From Coenobita brevimanus (Eukaryota; Arthropoda; Malacostraca; Decapoda; Coenobitidae): a DNA stretch of 64,000 bases. Location of the stretch: the NCBI GenBank assembly GCA_032717465.1, contig CM064713.1, forward strand, positions 13,836,203 to 13,900,202, given 5' to 3'. Position numbers and translations under genes: made by a program. The notes under the pieces are model-generated. The model did no database searches and was not told the DNA's origin. It saw only the letters and a list, made by a program, of their open reading frames with translations. Positions within the stretch are counted from its first letter, which is position 1, and each line of letters begins with the position of its first letter. Positions 20,173-32,475 of the stretch are shown in pieces.

Positions 20173-21070
20173 TAGAACGTTGTCATTTTTGAAGGAAATT
20201 ACCCTTATCGGTGTCAATTTATCCGAACAACCTAAATTTTCGTACAAAACCCAATTTTATTTATCCTACCCTATCCTATCACTTATGTAATGATACATTT
20301 TGTTTATTGATGGATCCCATTCGTACTCGAGAAAGTACTTTTGTACATCTTTACCAAGTCACTGATTTACTTCAAACTGGTTAAAAAAAAAAAAAAAAAA
20401 AAAAAGGGGGGAGGGGGCTGATTTTTAAAACGAGGTCCTATGTCTCCTTAAGGATTACCTACAAAATAATGCTTGACACAGTAAAGAAAGTGTTTATCAT
20501 CACGGTAAACATACGGTTTAGTTTATAGGCCGCAGAAATACCTTACTAATTCCCTTCCTCCTCTCCCAGGTTATTTTCTGTATTTTTCTGATGACTTTTA
20601 TGATAGTAAATGATTTACTACTGATTTTGTTTCCCTGTTGTTTTTGTCAATGCTCATTCCCATTCACTCGTGTTGGTTTCTCAGGCGTACTGGCAGGCTT
20701 TCTAAAACGTACTCTTACCAACTGAAATTTATTTTACAGCTGTTGCAGCCTGACCTTATATATTCACAGCTTATCCTTAATCTACTCTTAAATCTAACCC
20801 AGCAAAACATCCTAACCTTACCTAACTCAACCTAGCTAACTATCCAACGGTAATAACCATACGCACCGAAAGGGACCACCAAATTTATTTCGATAAAACT
20901 GCGTAGCGTTTAGTGTGTCCGCCATTACGCCCAGGAAACATCACGCGTCGGGGAAGCAAATTATGGATAATAAAAACAAGCGGGAAACAAATTCACCACC
21001 ATAAAGAAAAAAATACTGAGCAAACCAACAATAAGAAGTGAACAGTTCAGGTTTCTGTTGATTAAACTAC
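20172..21070. repeat. Right flank of family S copy A with terminal inverted repeat
   Basis: 20172-20750 matches the reverse complement of 52430-52975 through many blocks. An imperfect inverted repeat then follows: TTTGTTTCCCTGTTGTTTTT near 20615 pairs with AAACAAGCGGGAAACAAATT near 20975, and GGTTTCTCAGGCGTACTGGC near 20675 with CGCCATTACGCCCAGGAAAC near 20920. A run of 23 A lies at 20381-20404. Short CCTAACCTTACC strings at 20805-20835 recall the TTAGG arthropod telomere repeat, but are too few to call. No coding region. Confidence 0.6.
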
Positions 21071-22270
21071 ATTTACCATCATCATAACAGACGCTCTCAG
21101 TATCTGGATAATCGGTCGCCCAAGTGTCCGCATATTTCCTAACTTCCTTTATTATTTATTCTGCACATTACATATCAATATCCTCCTGTATGTTATCCAT
21201 GTAAAGTATATCCATATTCAAACTACATAACTGGCATAAAACAGGACGCTTACGTGAAATACGCGAAATGAATCATCAATAAACAAGTGCTGCAACGTCT
21301 CCAATGCCACCCAGAACATGGACGAATGATAAAAATGGCTGACCTTCCTTGCAGATGGCGTAGGGGTAAGCCGATCAGTCCACCACCTGACCCTTCGTTT
21401 GACCCAGCCTCCTGTACACCTCGAGACGGACACCACCACCAGGCCACAAACATCCACTCACTCGTAGTTTCGAAGATAACACGAACGGAAAAAAAAAAAA
21501 AGTTTTCCCCCCACCACCAGCCCCCACTGCTCTGAACTGAAGACTGGCAGCCGCAGCGTGGCAGTGACGGCAGCGTGAGATCCTGCCGATGATGGGAAAA
21601 GCAGGGGTGACAACCATCCCGTGCCAGGGCGTCAAAAACCACACCGTAAACTTTCTAAGCGTCTATAAATCAGTCACGCCTAGTACTAGTTAATTACTAC
21701 ACATTGGGTTTACTAGCAGTGTTATATAATTTCTTCATGCCTAAGCGACTAATCTGCTGGAGTACAATGGAAGCAATAATCATCCCTGATTTATTAGACC
21801 ATCCGAAATATTGGTACTCCTGATCTGATGGACATGCGCGGCGCAGCGACTCATATTACCACCGCGGGTCTATTTAAACATGCATCACGGGTTAGTTGTG
21901 TATATATTTTACATATTTTGTACGTTGTTATAACACCGTATCAGTTAAGGAAATAAAGAAAAACAATACGTTATTTCCTGTTTATTAAGAAGTATACGAC
22001 ACATCTGTCTTCACATTTTGAAATACTGGACGATGCTTTTGAAAATAATATCCGGCAACTTTTCATGTATGTCCTTGCCTTATTATTATTATTTATTATT
22101 ATTATTATTATTATTTTATACAGCATAAGAAGGAATTCAATACATAAAATACTCTCCACAACTATTTACCTTTGGAAAACCTGCGAGCAGCATCAACCCT
22201 CATTGTACAACCAGCGATCACCTGGCTGAAACAATATTACTTGATCGAGTGATATTTATACTATGCAACA
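21071..22270. other. No recognisable gene
   Basis: Small open frames exist at 21230-21640 on both strands but show no domain and have no codon or splice support. An ATT microsatellite lies at 22080-22110. GCGCGGCGCAGCGACTC at 21837 is a short GC-rich island in otherwise AT-rich sequence. Confidence 0.4.
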
Positions 22271-22660
22271 GCAAGTGTTCACACTCCAGCCCAACAAAAA
22301 TAGTTGTGTGGTTAGATATGTGCTTGTGCGTGTGTGTGTGTGTGTGTGTGGTTAGATTCTTGTTTGTGTGGTTGATGCGTGGTGTTGTGAGCAGGTAAGT
22401 AGTTATGTGGTTAGATGCTTGTTTCCGTGGTTTGATGCGTGGTGTTGTGAGCAGGTAATAGTTGTGTGGTCAGATGCGTGCTAGTATTGTTAAATGATCA
22501 GTAGTATGGTTAGATCTGCACGTGGTCAGTGTGTGCTTGTGTTGTTCAATGGGAAGTAATGTGGTTAGATGTGTCGTCAGATGTGTGCTTGTGTTGTTAA
22601 ATGATCAGTAGTGTGGTTAGATGTGTGGTTGGATGCAAGGTTGCGTGGTTAGATGCCTGA
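22270..22660. repeat. Degenerate GTG-rich tandem repeat
   Basis: A (GT)n run at 22327-22350 leads into irregular units of GTGTGGTTAGATG, GCTTGTGTTGTTAAATGATC and GGTTTGATGCGTGGTGTTG, each repeated two to four times with 40-65 bp spacing. No gene. Confidence 0.65.
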
Positions 22661-22752
22661 CTGTGTGGCTATAGACGAGGTTGGGCTGAAGTTGAACGAA
22701 TATTCTGATTGCAAAAGGTCTCATGTCAAAACTTGGCACACACTTCCTGTTG

Positions 22753-23054
22753 GATGTGGTGATGGAAGGCGCTACATGAAATACAGGATGGGACATTTAT
22801 ATCTAAAGCATTTCTTAGTGCTGAAATATAAAGTTGTGGTGATGGAAGGCGCTACATGAAATACAGGATGGGACATTTATATCTAAAGCATTTCTTAATG
22901 TTGAAATATAAAGTTGTGGTGATGGAAGGCGCTACATGAAATACAGGATGGGACATTTATATCAAAAGTATTTCTTAGTGCTGAAAGGCGCTACATGAAA
23001 TACAGGATGGGACATTAATATCTAAAGCATTTCTTAGTGTTGAAATATAAAGTT
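22753..23054. repeat. 80-bp tandem repeat, about 3.7 copies
   Basis: Units starting GTGGTGATGGAAGGCGCTAC recur at 22756, 22836 and 22916, with a shortened fourth at about 22983. All contain ATGAAATACAGGATGGGACA and AAGCATTTCTTAGTG. Copies differ at only a few positions, so the expansion is recent. Confidence 0.88.
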
Positions 23055-23183
23055 AGTTCACAACACATATACTGTGCTTAGTACATGGATGAAAACATGT
23101 CAAAGACGAAGTAGTGACGTGACAGTTTAGTTTTAAAAATTACATCTGGCAAATGGGTGTCACTAGAGTTTTTGTATTCACGA

Positions 23184-23515
23184 CAGCGAATTAGCATACT
23201 GCTGATTACTGCATGCAATGTTCCTTATCAAGTGTGACAGCGAATTAGCATACTGCTAATTACTGCATGCAATGTTGCTTTATCAACAGTGTGACAGCGA
23301 ATTAGCATACTGCTGATTACTGCATGCAGTGTTGCTTTATCAACAGTGTGACAGCGAATTAGCATACTGCTGATTACTGCATCCAATGTTGCTTATCAAG
23401 TGTGACAGCGAATTAGCATACTGCTAATTACTGCATGCAATGTTGCTTATCAAGTGTGACAGCGAATTAGCATACTGCTTATTACTGCATGCAATGTTGC
23501 ATTATCAACAGCGTA
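23184..23515. repeat. 52-59 bp tandem repeat, six copies
   Basis: Units carry GTGACAGCGAATTAGCATAC, then TACTGCATGCAATGTTGCTT and a variable TATCAA(CA) end, giving two length classes. GCATGC is palindromic in most units. Very similar copies; no gene. Confidence 0.88.
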
Positions 23516-23582
23516 AATAATTGCAAGGATCTTTGTCATACACGCCCAACACTCAGGCCTTAAATGTACTGTATTATGCCAG

Positions 23583-24037
23583 CCCCGCCTCGGGTGCCAA
23601 CACCACTACGGGGGTGATATGCCACTGGCTGTTATCGTTATCTGTGCCCCGCCTCGGGTGCCAACACCACTACGGGGGTGATATGCCACTGGCTGTTATC
23701 GTTATCTGTGCCCCGCCTCGGGTGCCAACACCACTACGGGGGTGATATGCCACTGGCTGTTATCGTTATCTGTGCCCCGCCTCGGGTGCCAACACCACTA
23801 CGGGGGTGATATGCCACTGGCTGTTATCGTTATCTGTGCCCCGCCTCGGGTGCCAACACCACTACGGGGGTGATATGCCACTGGCTGTTATCGTTATCTG
23901 TGCCCCGCCTCGGGTGCCAACACCACTACGGGGGTGATATGCCACTGGCTGTTATCGTTATCTGTGCCCCGCCTCGGGTGCCAACACCACTACGGGGGTG
24001 ATATGCCACTGGCTGTTATCGTTATCTGTGCCCCGCC
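23583..24037. repeat. 64-bp tandem repeat, about seven copies
   Basis: Nearly identical units begin GCCCCGCCTCGGGTGCCAAC, continue ACCACTACGGGGGTGATATG and end TTATCGTTATCTGT. Copies are almost free of substitutions, so the array was homogenised recently. The open frame across it follows from the repeat. Confidence 0.9.
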
Positions 24038-25816
24038 TCTCACATACAGTACAGTCTACAAACGCAATGGGTCGTATTCTCCTTCTCTTAGCAACTTTCC
24101 CATCGCCTATTCATAAGCTATTTATTTTACCCATTACGTACTTATATTCTCTTGTATATACTGATCCAACACTGTCGAATTACAAAGATAAATAGCGTAC
24201 AAAAGGATATTGGGGTGTAATTTGCGACCTAAATCACTCAGGAAGATGCGTTACGAAGTGTCCCATATAAAGATGCTGCGCCTCAAAGTATTCCGTACAC
24301 AGGCTCAGCAGCTGTTTGTGTCAGCCAAGAAGAGGGAAAGAAAAAAATAAGAAAGAACGAAATAAAGATGCAGAAGAAAAAAGAAAGAAAAAGAAAAAGA
24401 AGATGATGATGATGATCAATGATCTTAATCATAATAATCATCATCAACTTCAGCCAAATATCATCCTGATCATGATACTGCCGTCCTTCTGGCCATGACA
24501 AACAGACCAGACAGGCTGCAGAACCCGGGCCAGTAAAACACAGCAGCGGGATAAACTGCCATCAAAGTAGCCAGTGAAATGCGCCACACGGACACAAGGC
24601 AAACAAACTATACCAGCATTTGTACACCTGGCAGCCCAGATGAGGTTTTTACCTGCTTCTCAACACGCTACAGAAATGACAGCATTTTTTTTTTTTTTTA
24701 CCTCATGTTCATGAAGAAAATATTGAAATAATCCTTTACTGCTGTCAAAACAATACCAAAACGGCCATATTCATTGTGCATATTCTCGTGGCCTCTCCCC
24801 ACCCCCACAATTCTACCTCATCTCACCCACTTAATCTCCCACAACGATTTCTCCCCCCCCCCCATGTCTTTCATTTTAGGAGGAATCTTTGGCATTAATC
24901 TTGGCTGCACTGCAACCAGTAATCCTGCCACAGCCATTTCCACAGGGTACACTCTCCTGCCCCAGCCCCACCGCCCACCAACATTCCAGTCCGTCCCACC
25001 CACTGCTTTTCTCACCAAGGCCAGTACTCTGCCCACTCTTTGATGGTTTCATGGGGCGACGCAGGTCACCAGATCAACCAACGCCCTGGCTCTTTTCCTG
25101 TTCCCTTTCTCTAGACAAGTTTACTCAGCACAGTAGCGACCTTTTCTAATGGAGGGGTTAGATATAAGCTTCATTATCTCCTTCACCACTTACAGCATCT
25201 CCTTAGTTGACTGAAATCGTCTGCTTGCATCAAGGATCAAATAAATCTTGTGTCCTCGGGTGTAAGCGATTAACACGCACCCGCTTACCAAACTATATTA
25301 TGATCCGATTTATGTATGTTTGTTGGTTTGTTTGTTACCGTAACACAGCAAAAACAGCGCACCGTAGTGCAAGTTGTTAGAGCAAGGTACCGTTAAAATG
25401 CCCTAACTTGGAGAATAAAACAATTTCCAGTCCAGTCGAGCAACGGTTCCCGAGTTAACATCAAGTAGAGGCCGCCGAAGGCTGCCTTTAAGCGAGTAAG
25501 TACAGCAGCATCAATCACCTGGATGCCATCGTCCCTATAGTACATTCACCTCAACTTGGCCCAGAGGTTCGTCCTTATGAAGCATGTTTCCTGTACCGGT
25601 AGCTCACTGGCAGGATAAGACAATACTACGGCTCTACATTCCTTCCACAGCACTTTTTCGTGACTAGCATCATATCCAAGTGTTAGTCTCTTGCTATAGC
25701 TCAGCATTCATGATGGATGGATGGTAAATTTAGGCCAAGTTAAAGTAAACAGGGTATAGTATTCAGTACTGATATTTTACTAATGATAATCCTATTGGAA
25801 AAACAAATACCAGGTA
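24038..25816. other. No recognisable gene
   Basis: AT-rich and mixed sequence with small spurious frames. It includes an A/G-rich stretch with (GAT)n at 24400-24420, a T run at 24685-24699 and a C-rich block at 24780-25030. Nothing here supports a coding or RNA gene. Confidence 0.4.
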
Positions 25817-26472
25817 CAGTCGATCACAAAAGTATGGGTGCACACTCAGCACGAAGTAATTTGACACCATGGACGACGGATACTGGAAAATACCTAATGC
25901 TTATTTACAACGCTGGCAAACGTTTTTTTTTTTTTTTTTTTTTTTTTTTTTCACAGACCACATAACCTGCCTGGGACAAATTTCCAGTTATTATCATACA
26001 TACTCAGATGATAAGCAATTAATCTTCTTGAAAGTGTATGTGAGTAAGGTGGAGGGGGGAGAGGGAGGGGGTGACCGAGGATGAAGTGAAGGGATGGAAT
26101 GGAGAGGGATTGTCCAGTAGAGAGGGGGGATGTAAGTTGGGGACAGGGCAGCGAAATGGCAGGGGACTGGGGGGCATGGAGGCGATTTGTTTGTGGCCAT
26201 CCCTTGAGGGATTAAGGCGTCTGGCTATACATAGACAGACAAACAGAATTCATAAGCTATATCGAACAGTTTGGATATCATCGCACCCATCCTGCTCGAT
26301 TTTTTGTTAATCAACCGTACATTTGTAGCTGATAATATCACTCAAATTTTCAGTTGAACAATTATTAAACGTGTATACCGTATAATATTCTGAAAAGTTA
26401 GACTTGAAAGATCAAATCACTGGGTTTCAGATAAATATAAAGCAGGTGGATCAATATTTTTGTCCGCAACTG
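25817..26472. mobile_element. Tc1/mariner-like relic with TA duplication
   Basis: The left end reads CAGTCGATCACAAAAGTATG and the right end, reversed, CAGTTGCGGACAAAAATATT, the CAGT...ACAAAAxTAT pattern of Tc1-like terminal repeats. Each end is flanked by TA (25815-25816 and 26473-26474). At 656 bp it is far shorter than an autonomous copy. Part of the inside is foreign: a poly-T run (25922-25951) and a 5'-truncated RTE tail (26040-26230). No transposase remains. Confidence 0.72.
26040..26232 (+). mobile_element. 5'-truncated RTE-like 3' end
   Basis: The segment matches 44510-44700, the end of an RTE-like copy. Shared blocks are GAGGATGA(A/G), GGGATGTAAGTTGGGGACAG against GGTGTAAGCTGGGAACGGGG, and TTTGTTTGTGGCCA followed by ATTAAGGCGTCTGGC. 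It ends with a short TAGACAGACA tail. It sits inside the Tc1/mariner relic. Confidence 0.75.
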
Positions 26473-26559
26473 TACACAAACCATAACAGATTCCTAACAA
26501 ATGAGAGGCGAAAAAAGACAATGGTTTATGCAAGTGTTGGGAGGTCGAACAGACGTGAG

Positions 26560-27125
26560 CTGGTGTGGGTGTTGGTGTTTGGTGAGTATATGTGAATCAG
26601 TGAATAGTAATTATGTGGGTGTTGGTGTTTGGTGAATATATGTGAATCAGTGAATAGTAATTGTGTGGGTGTTGGTGTTTGGTGAATATATGTGAATCAG
26701 TGAATAGTAATTGTGTGGGTGTTGGTGTTTGGTGAATATATGTGAATCAAAGAATAGTAATTGTGTGGGTGTTGGTGTTTGGTGAATATATGTGAATCAG
26801 TGAATAGTAATTGTGTGGGTGTTGGTGTTTGGTGAATATATGTGAATCAGTGAATAGTAATTGTGTGGGTGTTGGTGTTTGGTGAATATATGTGAATCAG
26901 TGAATAGTAATTGTGTGGGTGTTGGTGTTTGGTGAATATATGTGAATTAGTGAATAGTAATTGTGTGGGTGTTGGTGTTTGGTGAATATATGTGAATCAG
27001 TGAATAGTAATTGTGTGGGTGTTGGTGTTTGGTGAATATATGTGAATCAGTGAATAGTAATTGTGTCGGTGTTGGTGTTTGGTGAATATATGTGAATCAC
27101 TTAATAGTAATTGTGTGGGTGTTGG
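26560..27125. repeat. 50-bp tandem repeat, about eleven copies
   Basis: Units read GTGTGGGTGTTGGTGTTTGG, TGAATATATGTGAATCAGTG, AATAGTAATT. Interior copies are almost identical; the last ones (27060-27125) carry substitutions, as expected at array edges. No gene. Confidence 0.9.
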
Positions 27126-27251
27126 TGAATATTGTAAATCAACAATTAAAAACTGTGTGTGTGTTAACAGTACTTAGTGAATGAGTCACTGAATAACAGT
27201 TGTGTGAGTGTTGGTATGGTTTGTGAAGAGGCTTTACTGAATAACAGGTAT

Positions 27252-27253
<2 letters not shown>

Positions 27254-27294
<41 letters not shown>
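27254..27294. repeat. (GT)n microsatellite
   Basis: About 20 uninterrupted GT pairs. Comparable pure runs elsewhere in the window are (GA)n at 7167-7189 and 32790-32833, (AT)n at 40673-40708 and 46494-46545, (TC)n at 56573-56605, and (GT)n at 58364-58402. Confidence 0.9.
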
Positions 27295-27300
<6 letters not shown>

Positions 27301-27394
27301 AACAGCTTTTATAAGAGTATAATAATCTCTTGGTTTTCCCTCTTCCTTTTAAGTTCTGGATCCAACACAGTGCCCATCGCTTATATAGTAGGGG

Positions 27395-27448
27395 GGAAAG
27401 GATGATGATGATGATTACGGTGGTGATGATGACCTCTGTGCAGGTAAC

Positions 27449-27480
<32 letters not shown>

Positions 27481-27608
27481 CCTTTGTGTAGGTAATGATG
27501 ATGATGATGATTATGATTGTAATGTCGACCTATATGCATGTACAGATGATGATTATAGTAGTAATAATGATGACTTTTGTGCATGTAATGATGATGATGA
27601 TGATCAGC
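27395..27608. repeat. GAT-rich tandem tract with ~60 bp higher period
   Basis: (GAT)n stretches are separated by GACCT(T/C)TGTG(C/T)AGGTAA-like spacers at 27430, 27480, 27525 and 27572, giving a compound array. The His-rich frame on the minus strand is a by-product. Confidence 0.75.
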
Positions 27609-28574
27609 AAATGAGGCAGCACCTAGAGTTGGACGTCGATGGCTTCGTTGCAGCGACCTCTCGTAGCTTGTGATGCTGTACTATAGTGAAAACAAAGGAA
27701 AAAGAAAGAAATAAAGGGCGAAAGAAAGACAAGGAGAAAGAAAGTGAGAAATGTGCAAAATAAAGAGAAATGAAGTAAAATGTGAAAGAGATGAGAAGGA
27801 ATAAAAGTAGACGGTCAGACCAAAGAGTTGGCCTGGGTACAGGTGTAGTAGTGTGCCAGGCCGCTCCACCTTACTGCATCTTGTGTCCTACCTCTGTCCT
27901 AGCTTGTGATGCCGTTATATAGTGGTGGTTTTGATCTAATGTAGCCAGTGGTGGTGGTGCTGAGAGTTACCATGATGATGATGATGATACTGATGATGAT
28001 GATGATGATAACGATGGTTATAATTGCGCGGATTAAATCTAGGAATACATAGGAAGCATTGATAACAGGAGGCCTATTGGCTCGTACCCAGGTTATAAGT
28101 ACCATGTTTGTTGAAAAGAACAAACATGTTAGCATATGAGAGAAAATAAAACACTGTACAGTATGAAATCTGTAATGTACAGTTGTTACAATAAGACCAT
28201 ATACAGTGTCAGAATATTGTCCTAAGTAAGGTCTTGTCTTTTCCTGGGGTTACGTTACATGCACACCCATGAGAAACTAATTTCCGTCAAGTAATGAAAC
28301 CTTTATAAAATGTCTGTCACAGCCATGATTTATCTATGTAATGGCCTAAAAAACAGTTTGTAGTGGTTCAAAACATCACCAGACATTACAATATACTTGT
28401 TTAAAGTGTATTTTGAGATGATTTACCAACAAATATTAAATTATGCCAAAATACAGCTTAAACTTGTGTATTTGTGATGGTTTACTCATCCAGGAAAAGC
28501 CGGAGCCGGCAAAGTGGAGTACCGCGAAAGACGAGGCTGACTGTACTCGTGTGACTGTCGTCAGGATACACGTC

Positions 28575-28795
28575 AGCCTGGAAATAAACACACGCCATTA
28601 CTTATTGACTCTACAAATATTTATCCTGACAAGTTTGTAGTGTATTTATACTCGTTGCACTAACCACTGTTGTTGGTAGTTTATTCCATTGCAATAAACA
28701 CACGCCATTACGTATTGACTATACTCTATAAATATTTATCCTAACAAATTTGTAATACACTAACCACTGCTGCTGTAGTTTATTACACTGTTCAT
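28575..28795. repeat. ~115 bp direct duplication
   Basis: AATAAACACACGCCATTAC, followed by TATTGACT, AAATATTTATCCT and CACTAACCACTG, is present twice (28580-28690 and 28691-28795), about 90 percent alike. The sequence just upstream (28490-28575) is GC-richer than its surroundings but holds no identifiable gene. Confidence 0.75.
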
Positions 28796-29271
28796 CTACA
28801 CGTAAAGCAGTTTTTCCCTATATCAGTATTGCTCTTCCTTATCATGAATTGTGGTCGTAGTGTCGTTCTGTATATCAAATAAAATATTCACCACAGCAGT
28901 CCACCAGGGTCATGTTAAGGCTGAGGATGCAAATTTTAAGCTACTGCCATCATTGTTTTTATTTATCATATTCTTTCAGTTATATCTATTTTCATCATAT
29001 TCTTTACAATACCTTATGTAATACACTCATGATACTTTCTCTTACTATGTTTCAGTCATTCTGTCTGTGTATTATATTGTGTCTATTTTATTTTCTAGTC
29101 TTGTATTCCAGCTGCCGCCAAACGATTGGTATCCTGAGAAGCAACGTAAATTGGACAACATACTAATGCCACGAAAATGAGAAAGAAAGAAGAGAAAGAA
29201 AAAAAAAAAATGTAAATAGAAATGGGAGAAAAATAGCAAGACACTGAGAGTTCTGGTAGGAAGGGTGAAGG
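28796..29271. other. No recognisable gene
   Basis: AT-rich sequence with one open frame (28912-29166) rich in Tyr, Phe and Ser and without a domain. No feature supported. Confidence 0.35.
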
Positions 29272-29972
29272 TAGTGATGGGCGATACTCGATTTTTTCTG
29301 TAATCGATTATTTCGATTACTTTTGTGGTCGGTAATCGATTAATTTTTGATTACTTTTACCTTAAAATAGATATTATATGGGTATATTGGTAAAGTACAG
29401 TATAAGGTAAAATGTAATGGCTTCATTGTAGTCTCTCTCTCTCTCTCTCTCTCCAAGCATTAAATTAAAGAAAAAGATCCGGGAAAAGTGAAAACATTAT
29501 TAATACCTGAAAATTTAATTAACCGGTAACCAGATCTGCTAAGCCGCCTGCGGCACAGTCACATGCTGCCACACAGTTGGAAGCTGTGCAGTGCACACCC
29601 GTCACAGTCTACACAGTACACAGTAGTAGCCTACATAGAAACTGCACATACGAGTCTGTTGTTGTATTAGATTTATCTTCTCCAATGTCAGAGGCCCCGG
29701 CATTTTATTCTGCTCGTACATACACGCTATTAATTCTCAGCTACCTCCTTTTTACATATATCTATGAATTAATGCGTTTATTTTAAAACAGATTAGTATG
29801 TATAAGGTAAAATCCATTGAAATGCACGTGTCTATAGAATATATTTACTGTGTAATTTAGGCTGGGAGTAATCGTTTGGTAATCGATTGCTGGGAAATAT
29901 AATCGATTAGTGAAACATTTTACCTAGTAATCGATGTAATCGATTAGAAGTAATCGATTACGCCCACCACCA
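29272..29972. mobile_element. Non-autonomous hAT element (701 bp)
   Basis: A perfect 8-bp duplication GGTGAAGG (29264-29271 and 29973-29980) flanks an element beginning TAGTGATGGGCGATACTCGA. Its reversed right end is TGGTGGTGGGCGTAATCGAT. Within about 100 bp of each end the hexamer ATCGAT or the motif TAATCGATTA occurs repeatedly, the arrangement of transposase-binding subterminal repeats. The interior has a TC microsatellite (29432-29452) and no transposase. It lies next to a core unit of the composite array. Confidence 0.87.
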
Positions 29973-31302
29973 GGTGAAGGTGTGAACTGGGTACAGGTGT
30001 GCCAGGCCGCTCCACCTTACTGCATCTCGCCTCCTGCCTCTCTTGTTGCTTGTGGTGATAATATTGTGGTAGCCTAGATATCATGTAGCTATGGTGGTGC
30101 TGGTGGTGATAACGATAGATAGATAGATAGACAGACACATAGATTAGGTGGATAGATAAATAGAGAGAATGAAAAGCACTGAACGTTAGAAAAAATAGTA
30201 AATGGAAAAAGAAGAAAATAAAGGAAATGAAGAATGGATGACAGAAAGAAAATTAAATGAAAAGATAAAATGACATGACAAAAATAACAAAGAAAGGATT
30301 ATAAAAAAAAACTGAGAAGAAAACGAGAGAGAGTTTGCTGAGAACAGCAAACAAAGCGAAGAAAAACGGAAAACAAGAAAGAAAAAAGGAAATGAGAAAG
30401 AAAACATATTAGGATGGCAGCAGTAGTGATGGTTGGAACTGAAGACACCTTTATTAGAGTCCCAGAGCGCTGCACCTTACTTCACCTTGGCTCCTACTTC
30501 ACCTGTTGCTTTACTGATGTTATATAGTGAAGAAAGAAAGAAGAGAAAGACGATGAAGAGGGAAAAATATAATGAAAGAAAAAGAAAACAGGAAATGAAA
30601 AGAACAATGGAAGAAAAGAAAGAACAACAAACAAAAAGGATAAAAGTAAAGATAGAATGAAGACTACAGAAGAAAAGGATGACAAGAATGAAGCAAAACG
30701 TGAAATAAAGGCCAGGAAAAGGTAACGAAATAGAATGCGTTATAAATAGTAAAGGTGTTAACTCAGTACAGGTGTAGTAGCTTCCCAGGCCGCTGCACCT
30801 GACTTCGTTTCGCTCCTGCCTCTTTTATAGCTTCTGATGTCCTAATATAGTAAAGAAAGACACGAGAAACAAAAGAAAGAAAGGGAAAAAGAAAAAAGGA
30901 GGAGACGGAAGGAAAGAAGTGAGAAATGCAGAAAATAAAGATAAAGAGTAAAAGGTGAAGTAGAAAGGAAGGAAGGGAGGGAGAGTGTGCGTGGTAGGGC
31001 ATAGGGTTGAACTGGGTACACCTGTGGTAGTCTCAGGCCGCTACACCTTACTCCATCTTGTCTCCTACCACTCTTGTACCTTGTGATGCCCTGATGTACT
31101 GCTGCATGGCATCTAATATATCTAATGATGATGAGGATGATGATGATGACGGTATTAGTGAAGATGGTTAAGTCGATTTTTGTTAACTGAATGGAATTTG
31201 ATAATGATTAATGATGGTGGTGGTGGTTGTGATGATACTGGCAGTAGTGAAGATGATTAAGTTTTATGTTAACTGAATGGAGGAGGATAATGATAGTGAT
31301 GA

Positions 31303-31336
<34 letters not shown>

Positions 31337-31794
31337 GGTGGTGATTATTATAGTGATCATAATGGTGATGTAGATCCGCTTTGATGATAAGCTAACTTCA
31401 TCTTGCCTCCTACCTCTCTGATGTAGTAAAGAAAGTAAAGACAAAGTAAAGGACAAGCAATAAACATGAAGGAACAGAATATGTTAAGGGAAGAAAGACA
31501 GAAAATGAGAAAAGGTAAAAAAATAGAGAAGGAAGGAAGGAAGAGAAAAAGAAACATTGGAAATGAAACAAAATGGAAAAAACGAGAAAGAACATACAAT
31601 TAATGGAAAGAGGAGAAAAAGAATGACTAAGGAAAGAAAAAAGGGAGAAAAAAACAAAAGTGTGAACGCAATACACCTGCAGTCTCTGCCCCAGGCCGCG
31701 CCACCGTATTTCACCTCGCCTCCTGCCTTGCTGGTGGCTTGCGATGCTAGCACTCATTGCCTAAATACTGCTATTTGTGGTGGTGGTGGTGGTG

Positions 31795-32213
31795 GTGGAT
31801 ATGATGATATAAGTGTTGGTGATCGTAGCGATTGTGATGACAGTGATAGTGAGTGCGATGATAAAAGTGGTGGTGATCATAACAATGACGACGATGATGA
31901 TGATGATCATGATGATGATGATGACAGTGATAGTGGATACGATGATAAAAGTGGTGGTGATCGTAACGATGATGATTATGATGATGATGATGATGATGAT
32001 GATCATGATGATCATGATGACAGTGATAGTGGATGCGATGATAAAAATGGTGGTGATCGTAACGATGATGATTATGATGATGATGATGATGATGATGACA
32101 GCGATAGTGGATGCGATGATAAAAGTGGTGATGATCATAGCGATGATGATAATGATGATGATGATGATGACAGTGATAATGGATGCGATGATACAAGTGG
32201 TGATGATCGTAGC

Positions 32214-32251
<38 letters not shown>

Positions 32252-32475
32252 CGTATAGTGGATGCGATGATAAAAGTGATGATGATCGTAGCGATGATGA
32301 TAATGATGATGATGATGATGACTGATCGTGGATGCGATGATAAAAGTGTTGGTGATCGTAGCGATGATGATGATGATGATGATGATGATGCTGACAGCGA
32401 TCGTGGATGTGATGATAAAAGTGTTGGTGATCGTAGCGATGATGATGATGGTGATGATGATGCCTGTGGTGGTGA
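31795..32475. repeat. GAT-rich satellite, ~75 bp units
   Basis: Eight or nine units share GACAGTGATAGTGGATGCGA, TGATAAAAGTGGTGGTGATC and GTAACGATGATG, separated by (GAT)n of variable length. The plus-strand frame gives an Asp-rich string and the minus strand Ile/His-rich strings. I treat all of them as products of the repeat. Confidence 0.85.

Larger units (their letters stand above)
7150..21070. repeat. Repeat family S, copy A (interrupted)
   Basis: The outer parts match copy B (52430-56610) in reverse. At the left are a (GA)n block at 7167-7189, GTGACTGGACAACG at 7225, and the segment 7776-7945 next to the minisatellite. At the right, 20172-20750 matches the reverse of 52430-52975, including TTATTGATGGATC and GTCTCCTTAAGGATTACC. 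Between them lie two minisatellite blocks and three nested insertions. An imperfect inverted repeat (20560-20720 against 20880-21070) closes the right end. I cannot name the family; long terminal inversions suggest a DNA transposon. Confidence 0.7.

Noticed and set aside
20805..20840. Interstitial telomere repeat (CCTAA)n, also TTAGGTTAGG at 52875
   Set aside because: Only two or three degenerate units, lying in family S flanks; no tandem array.
23184..23515. CRISPR-like array of regularly spaced repeats
   Set aside because: The repeats are contiguous tandem units without unique spacers, in a eukaryotic transposon landscape without cas genes.
31557..32325. Asp-rich plus-strand and Ile/His-rich minus-strand proteins
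   Set aside because: They are readings of (GAT)n and its complement in the satellite and carry no other sequence feature.
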